Position numbers and translations under genes: made by a program. This document shows, in pieces, positions 15,068 through 24,501 of a stretch of DNA of 38,025 nt. The notes beneath the pieces were generated by a model. That model was not told the DNA's origin. It saw nothing but the letters and a program-made list of their open reading frames with translations, and ran no database searches. This DNA is from Desulfobacterales bacterium (GTDB taxonomy: Bacteria; Desulfobacterota; Desulfobacteria; Desulfobacterales; C00003060): contig JAGMBW010000079.1 in the NCBI GenBank assembly GCA_023129535.1, positions 1-38,025 on the forward strand, in the 5' to 3' direction. Positions within the stretch are counted from its first letter, which is position 1. The number at the start of each line of letters is the position of its first letter.

Positions 15068-17869
15068 ATGGACTATAAACAGACCTTAAATCTTCCTAAG
15101 ACCGCCTTCCCCATGAAGGCCAACCTGTCACAGCGCGAACCGGAGGTTCTCAAGAAATGGAATACCATAGGACTCTATGATCAGATCAGGGAATCGTCTA
15201 AGGGTAACCCTCGGTTCATCCTCCATGATGGGCCGCCTTATGCCAACGGAAACATCCATATTGGCACAGCCCTTAATAAGATTTTGAAAGATATGGTAAT
15301 CCGATCCCGTCAGATGAACGGATTTGACGCGCCGTACGTGCCGGGTTGGGATTGTCATGGTCTTCCCATAGAACACCAGGTTGACCAGGAGCTTGGTGAC
15401 AGGAAAAAGGTAATGAGCCAGATTGAGGTCCGAAGGCACTGCCGGGCCTACGCTGAGAAATACATTGAAGTCCAGAAAGAAGAGTTCAGAAGACTTGGTG
15501 TGATGGGTGAGTGGGACAATCCTTATCTCACCATGAAGAAGGATTACGTGGCTACGATTGTAAGAGAGTTTGGCAAATTTGCCCTTGATGGAAGCATATA
15601 TAAGAGCAAAAAACCTATCTACTGGTGCAGCACGTGCAAAACTGCCCTTGCAGAAGCAGAAGTAGAATACGAGGTGCGCACGTCGCCCTCCATCTATGTA
15701 AAGTTTCCTTTCCTTTCTGACATCGGCGACACTTATTCTTTCCTGACAGGAAGAAAAGTCTTTCTGGTCATCTGGACAACGACTCCGTGGACCATTCCGG
15801 CCAACTTAGCCGTGGCTCTTCATCCCGATTTCCAGTATACGGCGGTGGACGTGGGAGCCGATCAGGTCTATGTGCTGGCGAGTAGTCTTCTGGAAAGGTG
15901 TATGGAGGCCCTTGGGATTGCCGATTACAAGGTATTGGGGCCCCTCGACCCAAAGACGCTGGAGGGGAGAAAGTGCCGTCACCCCATTTACGACCGGGAG
16001 TCGCTGATCATCCTGGCCCGCCACGTGACTCTGGACGCGGGAACGGGATGTGTCCACACCGCTCCGGGCCATGGCCGCGAGGACTACGAAGTAGGTTTGG
16101 ATTATAATCTCGAGATCTACTCACCAGTGGACGACAATGGCCGGTTTACCGATGTGGATTTCTTTGCACGCATGTTTGTTTTTGACGCCAACACCGCGGT
16201 TATTGCCAAACTTGCAGAACTCGGGACCCTCATTGGCAAAGGGACAATAGAACACACCTATCCGCACTGCTGGCGGTGTAAGGAGCCGGTGATCTTTCGG
16301 GCCACCGAACAGTGGTTTATCTCTATGGAAAAGGCGGGGCTGAGACAAAAGGCCCTGAGGTGTATTGACGAGGTTACCTGGATTCCGGCCTGGGGCCATG
16401 ACCGCATTTACGGAATGATTGAAAATCGTCCGGACTGGTGTATCTCGCGCCAGCGGTCATGGGGTGTGCCTATCGTGGCCTTTTACTGTACACGATGTGG
16501 CAGATGTCTCATCACCCGCGAAATCGTCGATCATGTGGCCAACCTTTTTGAACGCCACGGCGCTGACATCTGGTTTGAATCCGACAATACTGTGCTTCTG
16601 CCAGAAGGAACCACGTGTCCTGACTGCAAGGGCAACACATTTGAAAGGGAAAAGGATATCTTAGACGTATGGTTCGATTCTGGCGTGAGCCACACCGCCG
16701 TGCTTGAACAGAGGGATTATCTGCGCTGGCCTGCTGACATGTACTTAGAAGGGAGCGATCAGCACCGGGGATGGTTCCACAGCGCTCTTCTCACCGCAGC
16801 GGGCACCCGTGGCAAGGCCCCTTACAAAAGTGTGCTGACCCATGGTTTCGTCGTGGATGGCAAGGGCGAAAAGATGTCCAAATCCAAGGGGAATGTGATT
16901 GCGCCAGGCGAAGTCATCAACCGATACGGTGGTGAGATCCTACGATTGTGGGTTGCGGCTTCAGACTACCGGGAGGATATACGAATTTCGGAAAGGATCC
17001 TCGGACAGCTCACGGACGCCTACCGCAGGATTCGGAATACCAGCCGCTTCATCGTTGGAAACCTGGGTGATTTTGATTCTGAAGCAGATGCCATACCCTA
17101 CGGAGACATGCTGGAAATCGATCGCTTTGCCCTTCACCATCTTCAGGGGTTGGTCAGGAAAGCAAGAGCCGCCTATGATGCCTTTGAATTTCATGCGGTT
17201 TATCACGACTTGTATAATTATTGTACCGTGGACTTAGGCGCTTTTTACTTAGATGTTCTCAAGGACAGGCTCTATACCTTCCCTGCAAGGTCACATGATA
17301 GGCGCTCAGCTCAGACGGCGCTTAACGCCATACTGGACACGTTGGTACGCGTTATGGCTCCCATCCTGATCTTTACGGCTGAAGAGGTATGGACGCATAT
17401 GTCCCGCACCCGTGGCAGGCCAGCCAGTGTGCATCTGACTCAATTGCCAGAAGTAAACGAGAATTTTTTGGATGATGAATTGGCCGGAAGGTGGGAATCT
17501 ATCCTTCTCCTCAGAGGAGAGGTGAGTAAGGCCCTTGAAGAGGCCAGAGGTCAGAAAATCATTGGTCACGCTTTGGATGCAGCAGTAACTTTAGCCATAC
17601 CAGAGGAATTCAGCATGCTGGTGAAGCCGAATACCGAAGAATTGCGGGCGGTCTTCATCGTTTCCAGGGTAAACATTTTGGCCGAAGAAGGGCTTCCCGA
17701 CGCCTATGAGAGCAGCAAAATTCCAGGTCTTGCTATTCGCATCGATCCGGCACCTGGCCCAAAATGCGAGCGCTGCTGGATTCGTGATCCTTCAGTTGGC
17801 ACGGACGCCATACACAAGACCATTTGTGCCAAATGCGTGGAAGTGCTACGCAATATTGTTGATTGTTGA
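15068..17869 (+). CDS. ileS: Isoleucyl-tRNA synthetase
   Basis: 933-residue class I synthetase charging tRNA-Ile. Seen: HIGT (64-67) in the nucleotide-binding fold, a CP1 editing insert with [11 protein letters not shown], the KMSKS loop at 602-606, an anticodon-binding domain and a C-terminal zinc finger with paired Cys (CERC...CAKC). The start is ATG 15068, with GGAG 7 nt upstream; an upstream TTG would add 12 unsupported residues. The last codons (NIVDC) and stop lie in array-like sequence. Confidence 0.98.
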   Translation: MDYKQTLNLPKTAFPMKANLSQREPEVLKKWNTIGLYDQIRESSKGNPRFILHDGPPYANGNIHIGTALNKILKDMVIRSRQMNGFDAPYVPGWDCHGLPIEHQVDQELGDRKKVMSQIEVRRHCRAYAEKYIEVQKEEFRRLGVMGEWDNPYLTMKKDYVATIVREFGKFALDGSIYKSKKPIYWCSTCKTALAEAEVEYEVRTSPSIYVKFPFLSDIGDTYSFLTGRKVFLVIWTTTPWTIPANLAVALHPDFQYTAVDVGADQVYVLASSLLERCMEALGIADYKVLGPLDPKTLEGRKCRHPIYDRESLIILARHVTLDAGTGCVHTAPGHGREDYEVGLDYNLEIYSPVDDNGRFTDVDFFARMFVFDANTAVIAKLAELGTLIGKGTIEHTYPHCWRCKEPVIFRATEQWFISMEKAGLRQKALRCIDEVTWIPAWGHDRIYGMIENRPDWCISRQRSWGVPIVAFYCTRCGRCLITREIVDHVANLFERHGADIWFESDNTVLLPEGTTCPDCKGNTFEREKDILDVWFDSGVSHTAVLEQRDYLRWPADMYLEGSDQHRGWFHSALLTAAGTRGKAPYKSVLTHGFVVDGKGEKMSKSKGNVIAPGEVINRYGGEILRLWVAASDYREDIRISERILGQLTDAYRRIRNTSRFIVGNLGDFDSEADAIPYGDMLEIDRFALHHLQGLVRKARAAYDAFEFHAVYHDLYNYCTVDLGAFYLDVLKDRLYTFPARSHDRRSAQTALNAILDTLVRVMAPILIFTAEEVWTHMSRTRGRPASVHLTQLPEVNENFLDDELAGRWESILLLRGEVSKALEEARGQKIIGHALDAAVTLAIPEEFSMLVKPNTEELRAVFIVSRVNILAEEGLPDAYESSKIPGLAIRIDPAPGPKCERCWIRDPSVGTDAIHKTICAKCVEVLRNIVDC

Positions 17870-17872
17870 TTG

Positions 17873-18015
17873 AACCCAAATTTCGCAAGCATCCTGGAAT
17901 GTCATTGCGAGGAGCGGAGCGACGTGGCAATCTCGTCACCTGGAGATTGCTTCGCTATCGCTCGCAATGACACGCCTGGTACCGATTTTCAGATAACACT
18001 TGCGAAATTCGGGTT
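17873..18015. mobile_element. 143-bp nested inverted-repeat (MITE-like) element
   Basis: Outer arms 17873-17889 and 17999-18015 are inverted 17-mers matching at 16 of 17 bases. Inside, TGTCATTGCGAG (17900-17911) is the exact reverse complement of 17961-17972, and GGCAATCTC (17927-17935) nearly complements 17943-17950. The inner module has the sequence of a widespread bacterial repeat (often translated as HCEERSDVA). It carries no gene. Four nt past the ileS stop. Confidence 0.75.
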
Positions 18016-18026
18016 GAATAGAGTTT

Positions 18027-18061
18027 TCAATCATCAATCATCAATCATCAATCGTCAGTCG
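18027..18061. repeat. 7-nt word array before lspA
   Basis: Words AATCATC repeated about four times, single arm, ending 7 nt before the lspA start. A related word array is at 36750-36782. Confidence 0.65.
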
Positions 18062-18067
18062 TGCTCT

Positions 18068-18553
18068 ATGGTGACGAACTACAGCAAATATATGACTTTC
18101 CTGCTCATTGCCGCCGGCATACTCCTGGTCGATCAGGTAACCAAGGGGCTTGTCATGCAAAGGTTTTCGGTTTGCGAAAATTTGGAGGTCATTCCGGGAT
18201 TTTTTAATCTGACCCATATTCGAAATACAGGTGGCGCATTTGGACTTCTCGCAGGGGAGGCATCCCGCTTACGAACGGGATTATTTCTTGGGATTTCCTT
18301 CGTGGTCCTGGGAGTCATTTTTTTTCTTTATGCGAGAATTCCTCCCGGAAAACCATGGCTGGATGCTTGTCTTGCCATGACCTTCGGAGGGGCCCTGGGC
18401 AATCTCGTCGACCGCCTTCGTTTCGGAGAGGTTGTCGATTTTCTCGATTTTCATATCGGGACGTTACACTGGCCCGCTTTCAACGTGGCCGACAGCGCCA
18501 TCTCCGTAAGCGTTGGGATATTCTGTTTTTACTTCGTGTTCAAGAAAGTATGA
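18068..18553 (+). CDS. lspA: Lipoprotein signal peptidase (signal peptidase II)
   Basis: 161-residue inner-membrane aspartyl protease that removes lipoprotein signal peptides after lipidation. Motifs seen: VDQVTKGLV, the NTGGAFGLL segment (53-61), catalytic Asp115 in GNLVDRL and Asp142 in NVADSAI. Four membrane segments are expected and visible. The start is placed at ATG 18068; the open frame extends upstream through the 143-bp element, which is not coding. lgt begins 3 nt after its stop, a logical lipoprotein-maturation pair. Confidence 0.95.
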   Translation: MVTNYSKYMTFLLIAAGILLVDQVTKGLVMQRFSVCENLEVIPGFFNLTHIRNTGGAFGLLAGEASRLRTGLFLGISFVVLGVIFFLYARIPPGKPWLDACLAMTFGGALGNLVDRLRFGEVVDFLDFHIGTLHWPAFNVADSAISVSVGIFCFYFVFKKV

Positions 18554-18556
18554 ATT

Positions 18557-19315
18557 ATGTATCCTGTCTTATTCCGCATAGGTCCCTTTACCCTTCACAC
18601 TTATGGCGTTTTTATAGCCATGGCCTTCCTGTCAGCCATAGCCCTGGCCCTTCGGGAGGCGCGAAGGGAGGGCGAAGATGCTAATAAGATATTGGACCTG
18701 TGTTTCTATGTGCTGGTTGCGGCCATTGTCGGCTCCCGGATATTGTATGTCCTGATCAATTGGGCTACCTTCAGGCATGATCTTTTCGAGATTGTCCGTA
18801 TATGGCACGGGGGACTGGTATTCTATGGCGGCTTCATTGGTGCCCTGGTAACAGCGCTGTGGTATATGAAGAGAAAAGGGTTGCCACTTTTGAGAACTGC
18901 CGACATCATGGCCCCTTCCATAGCATTTGGACTGTTTGTGGGCCGGATTGGTTGTTTTTTTGCCGGATGCTGATATGGTAAAACCTGCGACCTGCCGTGG
19001 GCAGTGATCTTCACACATCCTGAGTCTTTAGCGCCCAAGGGGGTGTCCGTTCATCCCACACAGCTTTATTCATCCCTGAATGGCCTTTTGATTTTTTTGG
19101 CGCTCGTGGGGCTCAGGCGCATCAAAGGGTTTGAGGGTCAAATATTTTGGAGCTTTGTCCTCCTGTATGGTGTCACGCGTTCCATCATAGAGCACTTTCG
19201 CGGGGATGACCGCGGCATGTTTCTTGAGAGCATGCTTTCTACTTCTCAACTGATTGGGCTGATCACGGCAGTGATTGCCATAACCATGATGATCATTTTG
19301 AGGCGGCGGAAGTGA
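18557..19315 (+). CDS. lgt: Prolipoprotein diacylglyceryl transferase, probable selenoprotein
   Basis: 252-residue inner-membrane enzyme that transfers diacylglycerol to the lipobox Cys. Reading through one in-frame TGA (18971-18973, codon 139) gives GRIGCFFAGC-U-YGKTCDLPW, where relatives have a Cys-Cys pair. On both sides the family is intact: FRIGPFTLHTYG, HGGLVFYGGFIG, then HPTQLYSS and HFRGDDRG. Length is normal and no other stop or frameshift exists. A SECIS-like hairpin follows the TGA. Selenocysteine is therefore likely; a sequencing error of Cys TGC/TGT remains the alternative. Genes for Sec insertion are not in the window. Confidence 0.88.
18992..19004 (+). promoter_or_regulatory. 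SECIS-like hairpin in lgt
   Basis: CTGCC and GGCAG form a 5-bp stem with loop GTG. Two further base pairs (GA with TC) extend it below a small internal loop. The loop starts 24 nt after the TGA and begins G-U, as the bacterial SECIS model requires (loop 16-37 nt away, G among the first two bases). Confidence 0.55.
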
Positions 19316-19322
19316 AGAATGA

Positions 19323-19423
19323 CCGGATCCCGGATGCCTGATGCAGGATGCCAGTCCAAGATATCAGGCATCCGGCATCTGGCATCCGGCATCCGGGATC
19401 AGGGATCTGGCATCCGGCATCTG
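19323..19423. repeat. Paired-arm 7-nt word array
   Basis: Left words CCGGATG and CCTGATG, right words GGCATCC, GGCATCT and GGGATCA. It separates lgt from holA, ending just before the holA start. The same word family is at 1239-1262. Confidence 0.8.
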
Positions 19424-19427
19424 ACAA

Positions 19428-20792
19428 ATGACAAAAGAGATTAGTTATAAGGACTTGGCCAACCTCTTGGCCGAGATCAAAGGGGGTAGGATCTGTCCGG
19501 TTTATCTTTTATACGGGGATGAATTCCTACATAAATCAGCCTTCAAGTCTCTCCTGAATGCCCTCGTTCCGCCACATCATCAAAACCTCAACTATGAACC
19601 AATCGATGGTGAGAGCGAAAACGTCTACGAGATCATTGAACGCCTGAATACATTTCCGATGATTCCATCCGCCAAGGTGATTGCGGTTCATGGTACAAGA
19701 ATATTCTACTCTGCCGTAGCTGCTGATGATCTCCTCCATAAATCAAAAGAGGCATTTGAAAGACAAGACCTCAAAGAATCTGCTCGCTATCTCCTCCACA
19801 TGCTAAGTGTGGCTGGCATGTCACTCGATGATGTTAAGGATGGAGGCTGGACACGAGCCTCGGACAAGAAGCTGACAGAGAGCTTAACTAAAGATGCTGC
19901 CGAGGCATGGTTGGATCAGGTCGTCGCCTATTGCGTGCAGGAAAACATGACAGTGCCGGCCCATCAGGATGATGCTGACGTGTTGAACGATGCCATTCTC
20001 ACAGGGTATCCGGAGACAAACCATTTGGTCCTTACCACCGATCTTGTGGACAAGCGCCGGAAGCTGTATAAAACGATCAGTAAGATAGGGGCGGTCGTTG
20101 ACTGCTCTGTGGCAAAAGGTGAAAGGACAGCAGACAAGCGCCAGCGGCAAGAGGCATTGAAAGGTCAAATGAAAGAGACCTTGAGAAAGTTCGGAAAAAC
20201 CATGGCACCTGGCGGGTTCGAGGCACTGTATGAGAAGATCGGTCCTGACATGCGCAGTTTCAGCAATGAAGTGGAAAAGTTGATCTCCTTTGTCGGGGAC
20301 CGGAAAGAGATTTTACCTTCTGACGTTGAAACAGTCTCAAAGAGAACCAGGCAGGACCCTATCTACGAGATGACCAATGCGATCGTTCAAAAGGACACAC
20401 GCGGGGCTTTGTTCTTTTTAGACAGCGTATTGAAGAACAACTTCCATCCGCTTCAGGCGCTTTCATCTGCGGCCAATCAGATACGAAAGCTGATGTTAGC
20501 CAAAGATTTCATCCGCAACAGGTGTCGTAAGACCTGGAGGCAGGATCTAAGCTATCAGGCTTTCCAGAAAATGATCATGCCGGAGATTAAAAAGCGCGAA
20601 CCAGACTTCCTGACCAGCAATGCACACCCCTATTCCATTTATATGACCCTCAAGCAATCAGACAACTATACCCTTGAAGGGCTCATCAGGGCACTGGAGG
20701 TCCTGTTTGATACTGACATTCGACTGAAGCGTTCCGGCCAGGATGCCAAGATAGTGCTGGAACATGCAATCCTGCGCATCTGCGAGGCCTGA
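19428..20792 (+). CDS. holA: DNA polymerase III subunit delta
   Basis: 454-residue clamp-loader subunit that opens the beta clamp. The N-terminal PVYLLYGDEFL motif (24-34), NHLVLTTD and the C-terminal PIYEMTNAI/LKQSDNYTLEGL helices are typical. It is about 110 residues longer than usual HolA. The extra material lies at about residues 95-195, between VIAVHGTRIF and the NHLVLTTD strand, and is helical and charged. The reading frame is clean, so this is an insertion rather than a fusion artefact. Confidence 0.88.
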   Translation: MTKEISYKDLANLLAEIKGGRICPVYLLYGDEFLHKSAFKSLLNALVPPHHQNLNYEPIDGESENVYEIIERLNTFPMIPSAKVIAVHGTRIFYSAVAADDLLHKSKEAFERQDLKESARYLLHMLSVAGMSLDDVKDGGWTRASDKKLTESLTKDAAEAWLDQVVAYCVQENMTVPAHQDDADVLNDAILTGYPETNHLVLTTDLVDKRRKLYKTISKIGAVVDCSVAKGERTADKRQRQEALKGQMKETLRKFGKTMAPGGFEALYEKIGPDMRSFSNEVEKLISFVGDRKEILPSDVETVSKRTRQDPIYEMTNAIVQKDTRGALFFLDSVLKNNFHPLQALSSAANQIRKLMLAKDFIRNRCRKTWRQDLSYQAFQKMIMPEIKKREPDFLTSNAHPYSIYMTLKQSDNYTLEGLIRALEVLFDTDIRLKRSGQDAKIVLEHAILRICEA

Positions 20793-20812
20793 GAGTAAAG
20801 GTAAAATTCTAA

Positions 20813-23800
20813 TTGGAATTCATTGCTGATCTTCACATCCATTCCTATCTTTCACGGGCAACCGCCAGGAACCTTAATCTGGAACACCTGAATCTGTGGG
20901 CCCAGTTGAAAGGAATTACGGTTCTTGGCACAGGTGATTTTACCCACCCCCAGTGGTTTTCAGAGCTGTCACAGAAGCTGGAACCGGCCGAAGACTCCCT
21001 TTTCAAACTCAAGCCAGCGTTTGCATCGGAAACAGCCCACCTGGTTCCACCCTCCTGCACGGGCCCTGTCCGCTTCATGCTCAGCGTCGAGATTAGCAGC
21101 ATCTACAAAAAGGATGGGAAGACCCGCAAAGTCCACAATGTGATCCTGGCACCCACACTTGAGGTGGCTGAGAAAATCAACCACAGGCTTGGCCGGATAG
21201 GCAACATCGCCTCTGATGGGAGACCGATCCTCGGGCTCGATTGCAAGACACTCCTTCAAATTGTCCTTGAAACCTCAGAAGATGCGACCCTTATTCCGGC
21301 CCACATCTGGACTCCCTGGTTCTCCGTACTTGGCTCTAAATCAGGCTTCGACTCCCTTGAAGAATGTTTCGAAGATTTCACCCCCCATATCTTTGCCGTA
21401 GAGACAGGCCTTTCCTCTGACCCTGCCATGAACTGGCGGGTCTCGTCATTAGATGGCCTCACCCTGGTCTCAAATTCGGATGCCCATTCTCCGGCGAATT
21501 TAGGAAGGGAGGCAAACCTTTTTGATACAGACCTTTCGTATTTTGCGATAAAAGATGCACTGAAAACCGGTGACCCAGATCGTTTTCTGGGAACCCTTGA
21601 ATACTTTGCCGAGGAGGGGAAATATCATTTTGACGGCCACCGCAAATGTGGTGTCAGGCTTTCGCCTGCGGAAACAAAGCGTTACAAGGGACTGTGCCCG
21701 GTTTGTGGCAGGCCGCTCACCATTGGGGTCATGTACCGGGTACAAGAACTGGCCGACCGCAAAGCTGGCACAAAGCCAAAAGGGGCTCATCCATATACAA
21801 ATCTTCTTCCCCTGACCGATATATTATCACAGGTCTTTCAGGTCGGGCCAAAGAGCAAGAAGGTGACCGAGGCGTACGGCGCACTTCTTGAGAGGCTCGG
21901 CCCGGAATTTGAAATCCTCAGAAAGGCACCCCTGGATGCCCTTGACCGCCACGGACCACCCCTGCTCGCCGAGGCGATCAGCAGGATGCGAAAAAACCAG
22001 GTCCATATTGCCCCGGGATATGACGGGGAGTTTGGCACCATCTCACTTTTTGAAGAGCAGGAACGTAGCCAACTCCTCGGGCAAAAGAGTCTGTTTAACG
22101 GTTTGCCCACCCAGGCGTACCCCAATACTGTTGAGTCAAGGGCTTCGTTTGAAAAAAATCCCCCTAAATCCCCCTTTAGAAAAGGGGGACTTTCAATCCG
22201 CCCGCGGCCAAGCCGCTTTCCTAAAAGGGAACTTTCAAAAGCTGCACACTTTTCCAAAGGAGGACTCTCAAAAGCTCCCCCCTTTTTCAAAGGGGGGCTG
22301 GGGGGGGATTTTGCTCTGCCCGCCAACCTGAACCAGGCCCAGCAGGAGGCAGTGCAACACATTGGGGGACCGCTCTTGATTGTTGCAGGCCCCGGGACCG
22401 GCAAAACCTTCACGCTTGCGCATCGCATTGCTCATTTGCTTATAAAAAAGGTTGCCCGGCCTGAACAGATACTTGCTGTCACCTTTACAAACAAGGCCGC
22501 CCAGGAGATGGCCGAGCGGTTTGGGAAGACCCTTGGGGATTGGGACGCGGTGAAGAGGATCACTATCAAGACATTTCATGCCCTGTGTCTTGATATCCTC
22601 CGCCTTGAGGCCGGTGCGCTTAGAACAAAACAAACGGTATCCATATTAAATGAAGCCGACCGCATCCGGTTTGTGAAGGGAGCCATCCCCGGCGCGTATG
22701 ATGACCTTATTGTATCAAGATTTGACCCGGATGAAATTTCAGACCTCATTTGCAGGGTGAAACAGCTCTTGCTCTTGCCGGAGGACGATCTGTCCGAGCA
22801 TGTCCCGCCCCCCTTGTTGGATCGGTTTGCCTCCATTTATAAGGCATATCAGGAAATCCTTGATCAGAACCGTCTTCTTGACTTTGATGACCTGATTTTC
22901 AAAACAGTCAAGCTTTTTGAGACCAACCAGGCAATCCTGGAAAAATACCGGGAAAAATTTCGTTTTATATCCGTGGACGAATATCAGGACATCAATTATG
23001 CCCAGTACCGGCTTATCCGCCTCCTTTCCCCGCAAGGCCATGACATCTGTGTCATCGGTGACCCAGACCAGGCCATATACGGATTCAGGGGTGCAGACGT
23101 TAGATATTTTCATCGGTTTTGCGAAGATTATCCCTACGCGAAAAGAATTCACCTGGAGCAGAACTACCGCTCCACAGAAACAATTCTGCGGGCATCCGGG
23201 CAGCTCATCGGTGTTGACGACACAAAGAGCCCACAAAAAACTATCTGGTCGGGCATTCACGGCGCCAGGACCCTGACGGTAAACGAGCTTCCCACGGAAA
23301 GGGCAGAGGCCGAGTGCATAGTCAAGATCATTGAGCAGGAGGTTGGCGGGATCAGCCACTTTTCCGTGGACAGCGGGCGGATTGACGGGTTTAGCCACAA
23401 AAAGGAACGCAGTTTTTCGGATTTTGCTGTGCTTTACCGGATCAAGGAACAGGGAAAGGCCCTGGAGGAGGCATTTGCACGGTCTGGTATCCCCTTTCAG
23501 ATGCTTGGGAAGGAAAAGCTTCAAAACTGTAAGGGAATCATGGAGCTTATTGCCTACCTGAAGACGGGCTGGTCCCTTGCGTGGGATCTTGATGTAGAAC
23601 GGATTCTGAACTTCCCTTCACGGGGGATCGGCCATGGTACTATTCATGCGTTAAAGCAATGGTCTAAGACAAAAGGGTGTCCACTTATGACGGCTCTCGG
23701 ACACTCAGACCGGATCTCCGGCCTCAAACCACACCTGAGGAGAAAACTCAGGATCTTTTTAAAGGATTTGAATCAACTGAAAAGTCTTCTCAATGGCATG

Positions 23801-24334
23801 AGCGTGTATGAGCAAATTCACCGTATTCTGGATCAATTCGGTATCATGGATGCCATGTGCGGTAACAAAACCTTTAATGAGGACCTGACAGCCTTTTTGG
23901 ATCTGTCCAGATCCTTTGAGGATCGGGGCGTGGATTTCCTGGCCCACCTGGCCCTTGAGAGGGCACAGGACCGCTATGATCCTGTTGCAGAAAAGGTTTC
24001 CCTGATGACCATGCACGCCGCCAAAGGGCTTGAGTTTCCCGTGGTTTTCATCGCCGGTTGTGAAGACGGGCTGATCCCTTACAGGAGAAAACGCGGTGAA
24101 CAGGGAGATCTCCTCGAAGAAAGAAGGCTGTTTTATGTGGCCTTAACCCGTGCGCAGGAAAAGATCTATCTGACCCATGCCAAAAGGAGGCTATTGTTTG
24201 GGCAGAGAACTTTGCAGCATCCCTCGCCTTTTCTTGAGGCCGTTGAAGAAAATCTAAAAGAACACAGGAAACCTTTTTTACCAAGACAAGCAGTCAAGAA
24301 AAATGATCCACAACTGAGCCTTTTTGAGTTATAG
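20813..24334 (+). CDS. PHP domain - zinc ribbon - UvrD/Rep helicase fusion
   Basis: 1173-residue multidomain protein. The N-terminal PHP-type phosphoesterase (1-about 290) has FIADLHIHS with metal His8/His10, GTGDFTHP and NSDAHS. A zinc ribbon with CPVCG follows (about 305). After a linker (448-500) comes superfamily 1A helicase: GPGTGKT Walker A (525-531), VDEYQD motif II, QNYRSTE, GLEFPVVF, and YVALTRAQ motif VI. PHP-helicase fusions are known from this lineage. The combination suggests DNA end processing plus unwinding. TTG start with AAAGG 11 nt upstream. The linker is made of repeat DNA. Confidence 0.9.
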   Translation: MEFIADLHIHSYLSRATARNLNLEHLNLWAQLKGITVLGTGDFTHPQWFSELSQKLEPAEDSLFKLKPAFASETAHLVPPSCTGPVRFMLSVEISSIYKKDGKTRKVHNVILAPTLEVAEKINHRLGRIGNIASDGRPILGLDCKTLLQIVLETSEDATLIPAHIWTPWFSVLGSKSGFDSLEECFEDFTPHIFAVETGLSSDPAMNWRVSSLDGLTLVSNSDAHSPANLGREANLFDTDLSYFAIKDALKTGDPDRFLGTLEYFAEEGKYHFDGHRKCGVRLSPAETKRYKGLCPVCGRPLTIGVMYRVQELADRKAGTKPKGAHPYTNLLPLTDILSQVFQVGPKSKKVTEAYGALLERLGPEFEILRKAPLDALDRHGPPLLAEAISRMRKNQVHIAPGYDGEFGTISLFEEQERSQLLGQKSLFNGLPTQAYPNTVESRASFEKNPPKSPFRKGGLSIRPRPSRFPKRELSKAAHFSKGGLSKAPPFFKGGLGGDFALPANLNQAQQEAVQHIGGPLLIVAGPGTGKTFTLAHRIAHLLIKKVARPEQILAVTFTNKAAQEMAERFGKTLGDWDAVKRITIKTFHALCLDILRLEAGALRTKQTVSILNEADRIRFVKGAIPGAYDDLIVSRFDPDEISDLICRVKQLLLLPEDDLSEHVPPPLLDRFASIYKAYQEILDQNRLLDFDDLIFKTVKLFETNQAILEKYREKFRFISVDEYQDINYAQYRLIRLLSPQGHDICVIGDPDQAIYGFRGADVRYFHRFCEDYPYAKRIHLEQNYRSTETILRASGQLIGVDDTKSPQKTIWSGIHGARTLTVNELPTERAEAECIVKIIEQEVGGISHFSVDSGRIDGFSHKKERSFSDFAVLYRIKEQGKALEEAFARSGIPFQMLGKEKLQNCKGIMELIAYLKTGWSLAWDLDVERILNFPSRGIGHGTIHALKQWSKTKGCPLMTALGHSDRISGLKPHLRRKLRIFLKDLNQLKSLLNGMSVYEQIHRILDQFGIMDAMCGNKTFNEDLTAFLDLSRSFEDRGVDFLAHLALERAQDRYDPVAEKVSLMTMHAAKGLEFPVVFIAGCEDGLIPYRRKRGEQGDLLEERRLFYVALTRAQEKIYLTHAKRRLLFGQRTLQHPSPFLEAVEENLKEHRKPFLPRQAVKKNDPQLSLFEL
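22154..22314. repeat. In-frame inverted repeat element inside the helicase linker
   Basis: The C-run and G-run blocks (CCCCCTTT...AAAGGGGG type) repeat as several inverted pairs and encode NPPKSPFRKGG-like peptides (PPKSPF, SKGGL, PFFKGGLGG). This resembles a common dispersed G/C-run repeat that sits in intergenic DNA in other genomes. Here it lies inside an open frame with no loss of phase. Confidence 0.8.
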
Positions 24335-24351
24335 GAGAGTTGCGGGTCCTT

Positions 24352-24500
24352 CGATTTAGCGCGATCTTCACTTCGTGTCGAAATGCGGATAGCGGATTGA
24401 AAGCGCAGAGAGCAAAGGGCAGAGAGCATAGAGCAAAGAAACCCTATGCTCTATGCGCCATGCGCCATGCGGAGCGAAGCTCCAATGACCAATGACAGAC
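24352..24500. repeat. Composite word array, element A copy 1
   Basis: Blocks in order: GCGGAT words, GAAAGCGC, AGAGAGC words, AAGAAAC, CTATGCG words, GGAGCGAAGCTCC palindrome, AATGACC words. The same order occurs reversed at 36596-36745. It fills the gap before the gene at 24502. Confidence 0.8.
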
Positions 24501-24501
24501 A

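Noticed and set aside
17870-18067. N-terminal extension of LspA read through the 143-bp element
   Set aside because: The translated stretch is repeat DNA; LspA homology starts near 18068.
18557-19315. lgt as a pseudogene or two separate genes
   Set aside because: Only one stop, exactly at a Cys position, and both halves keep all family motifs in the same frame.
22739-23524. 261-codon minus-strand frame opposite the helicase
   Set aside because: Overlaps conserved helicase motifs completely; a shadow frame.
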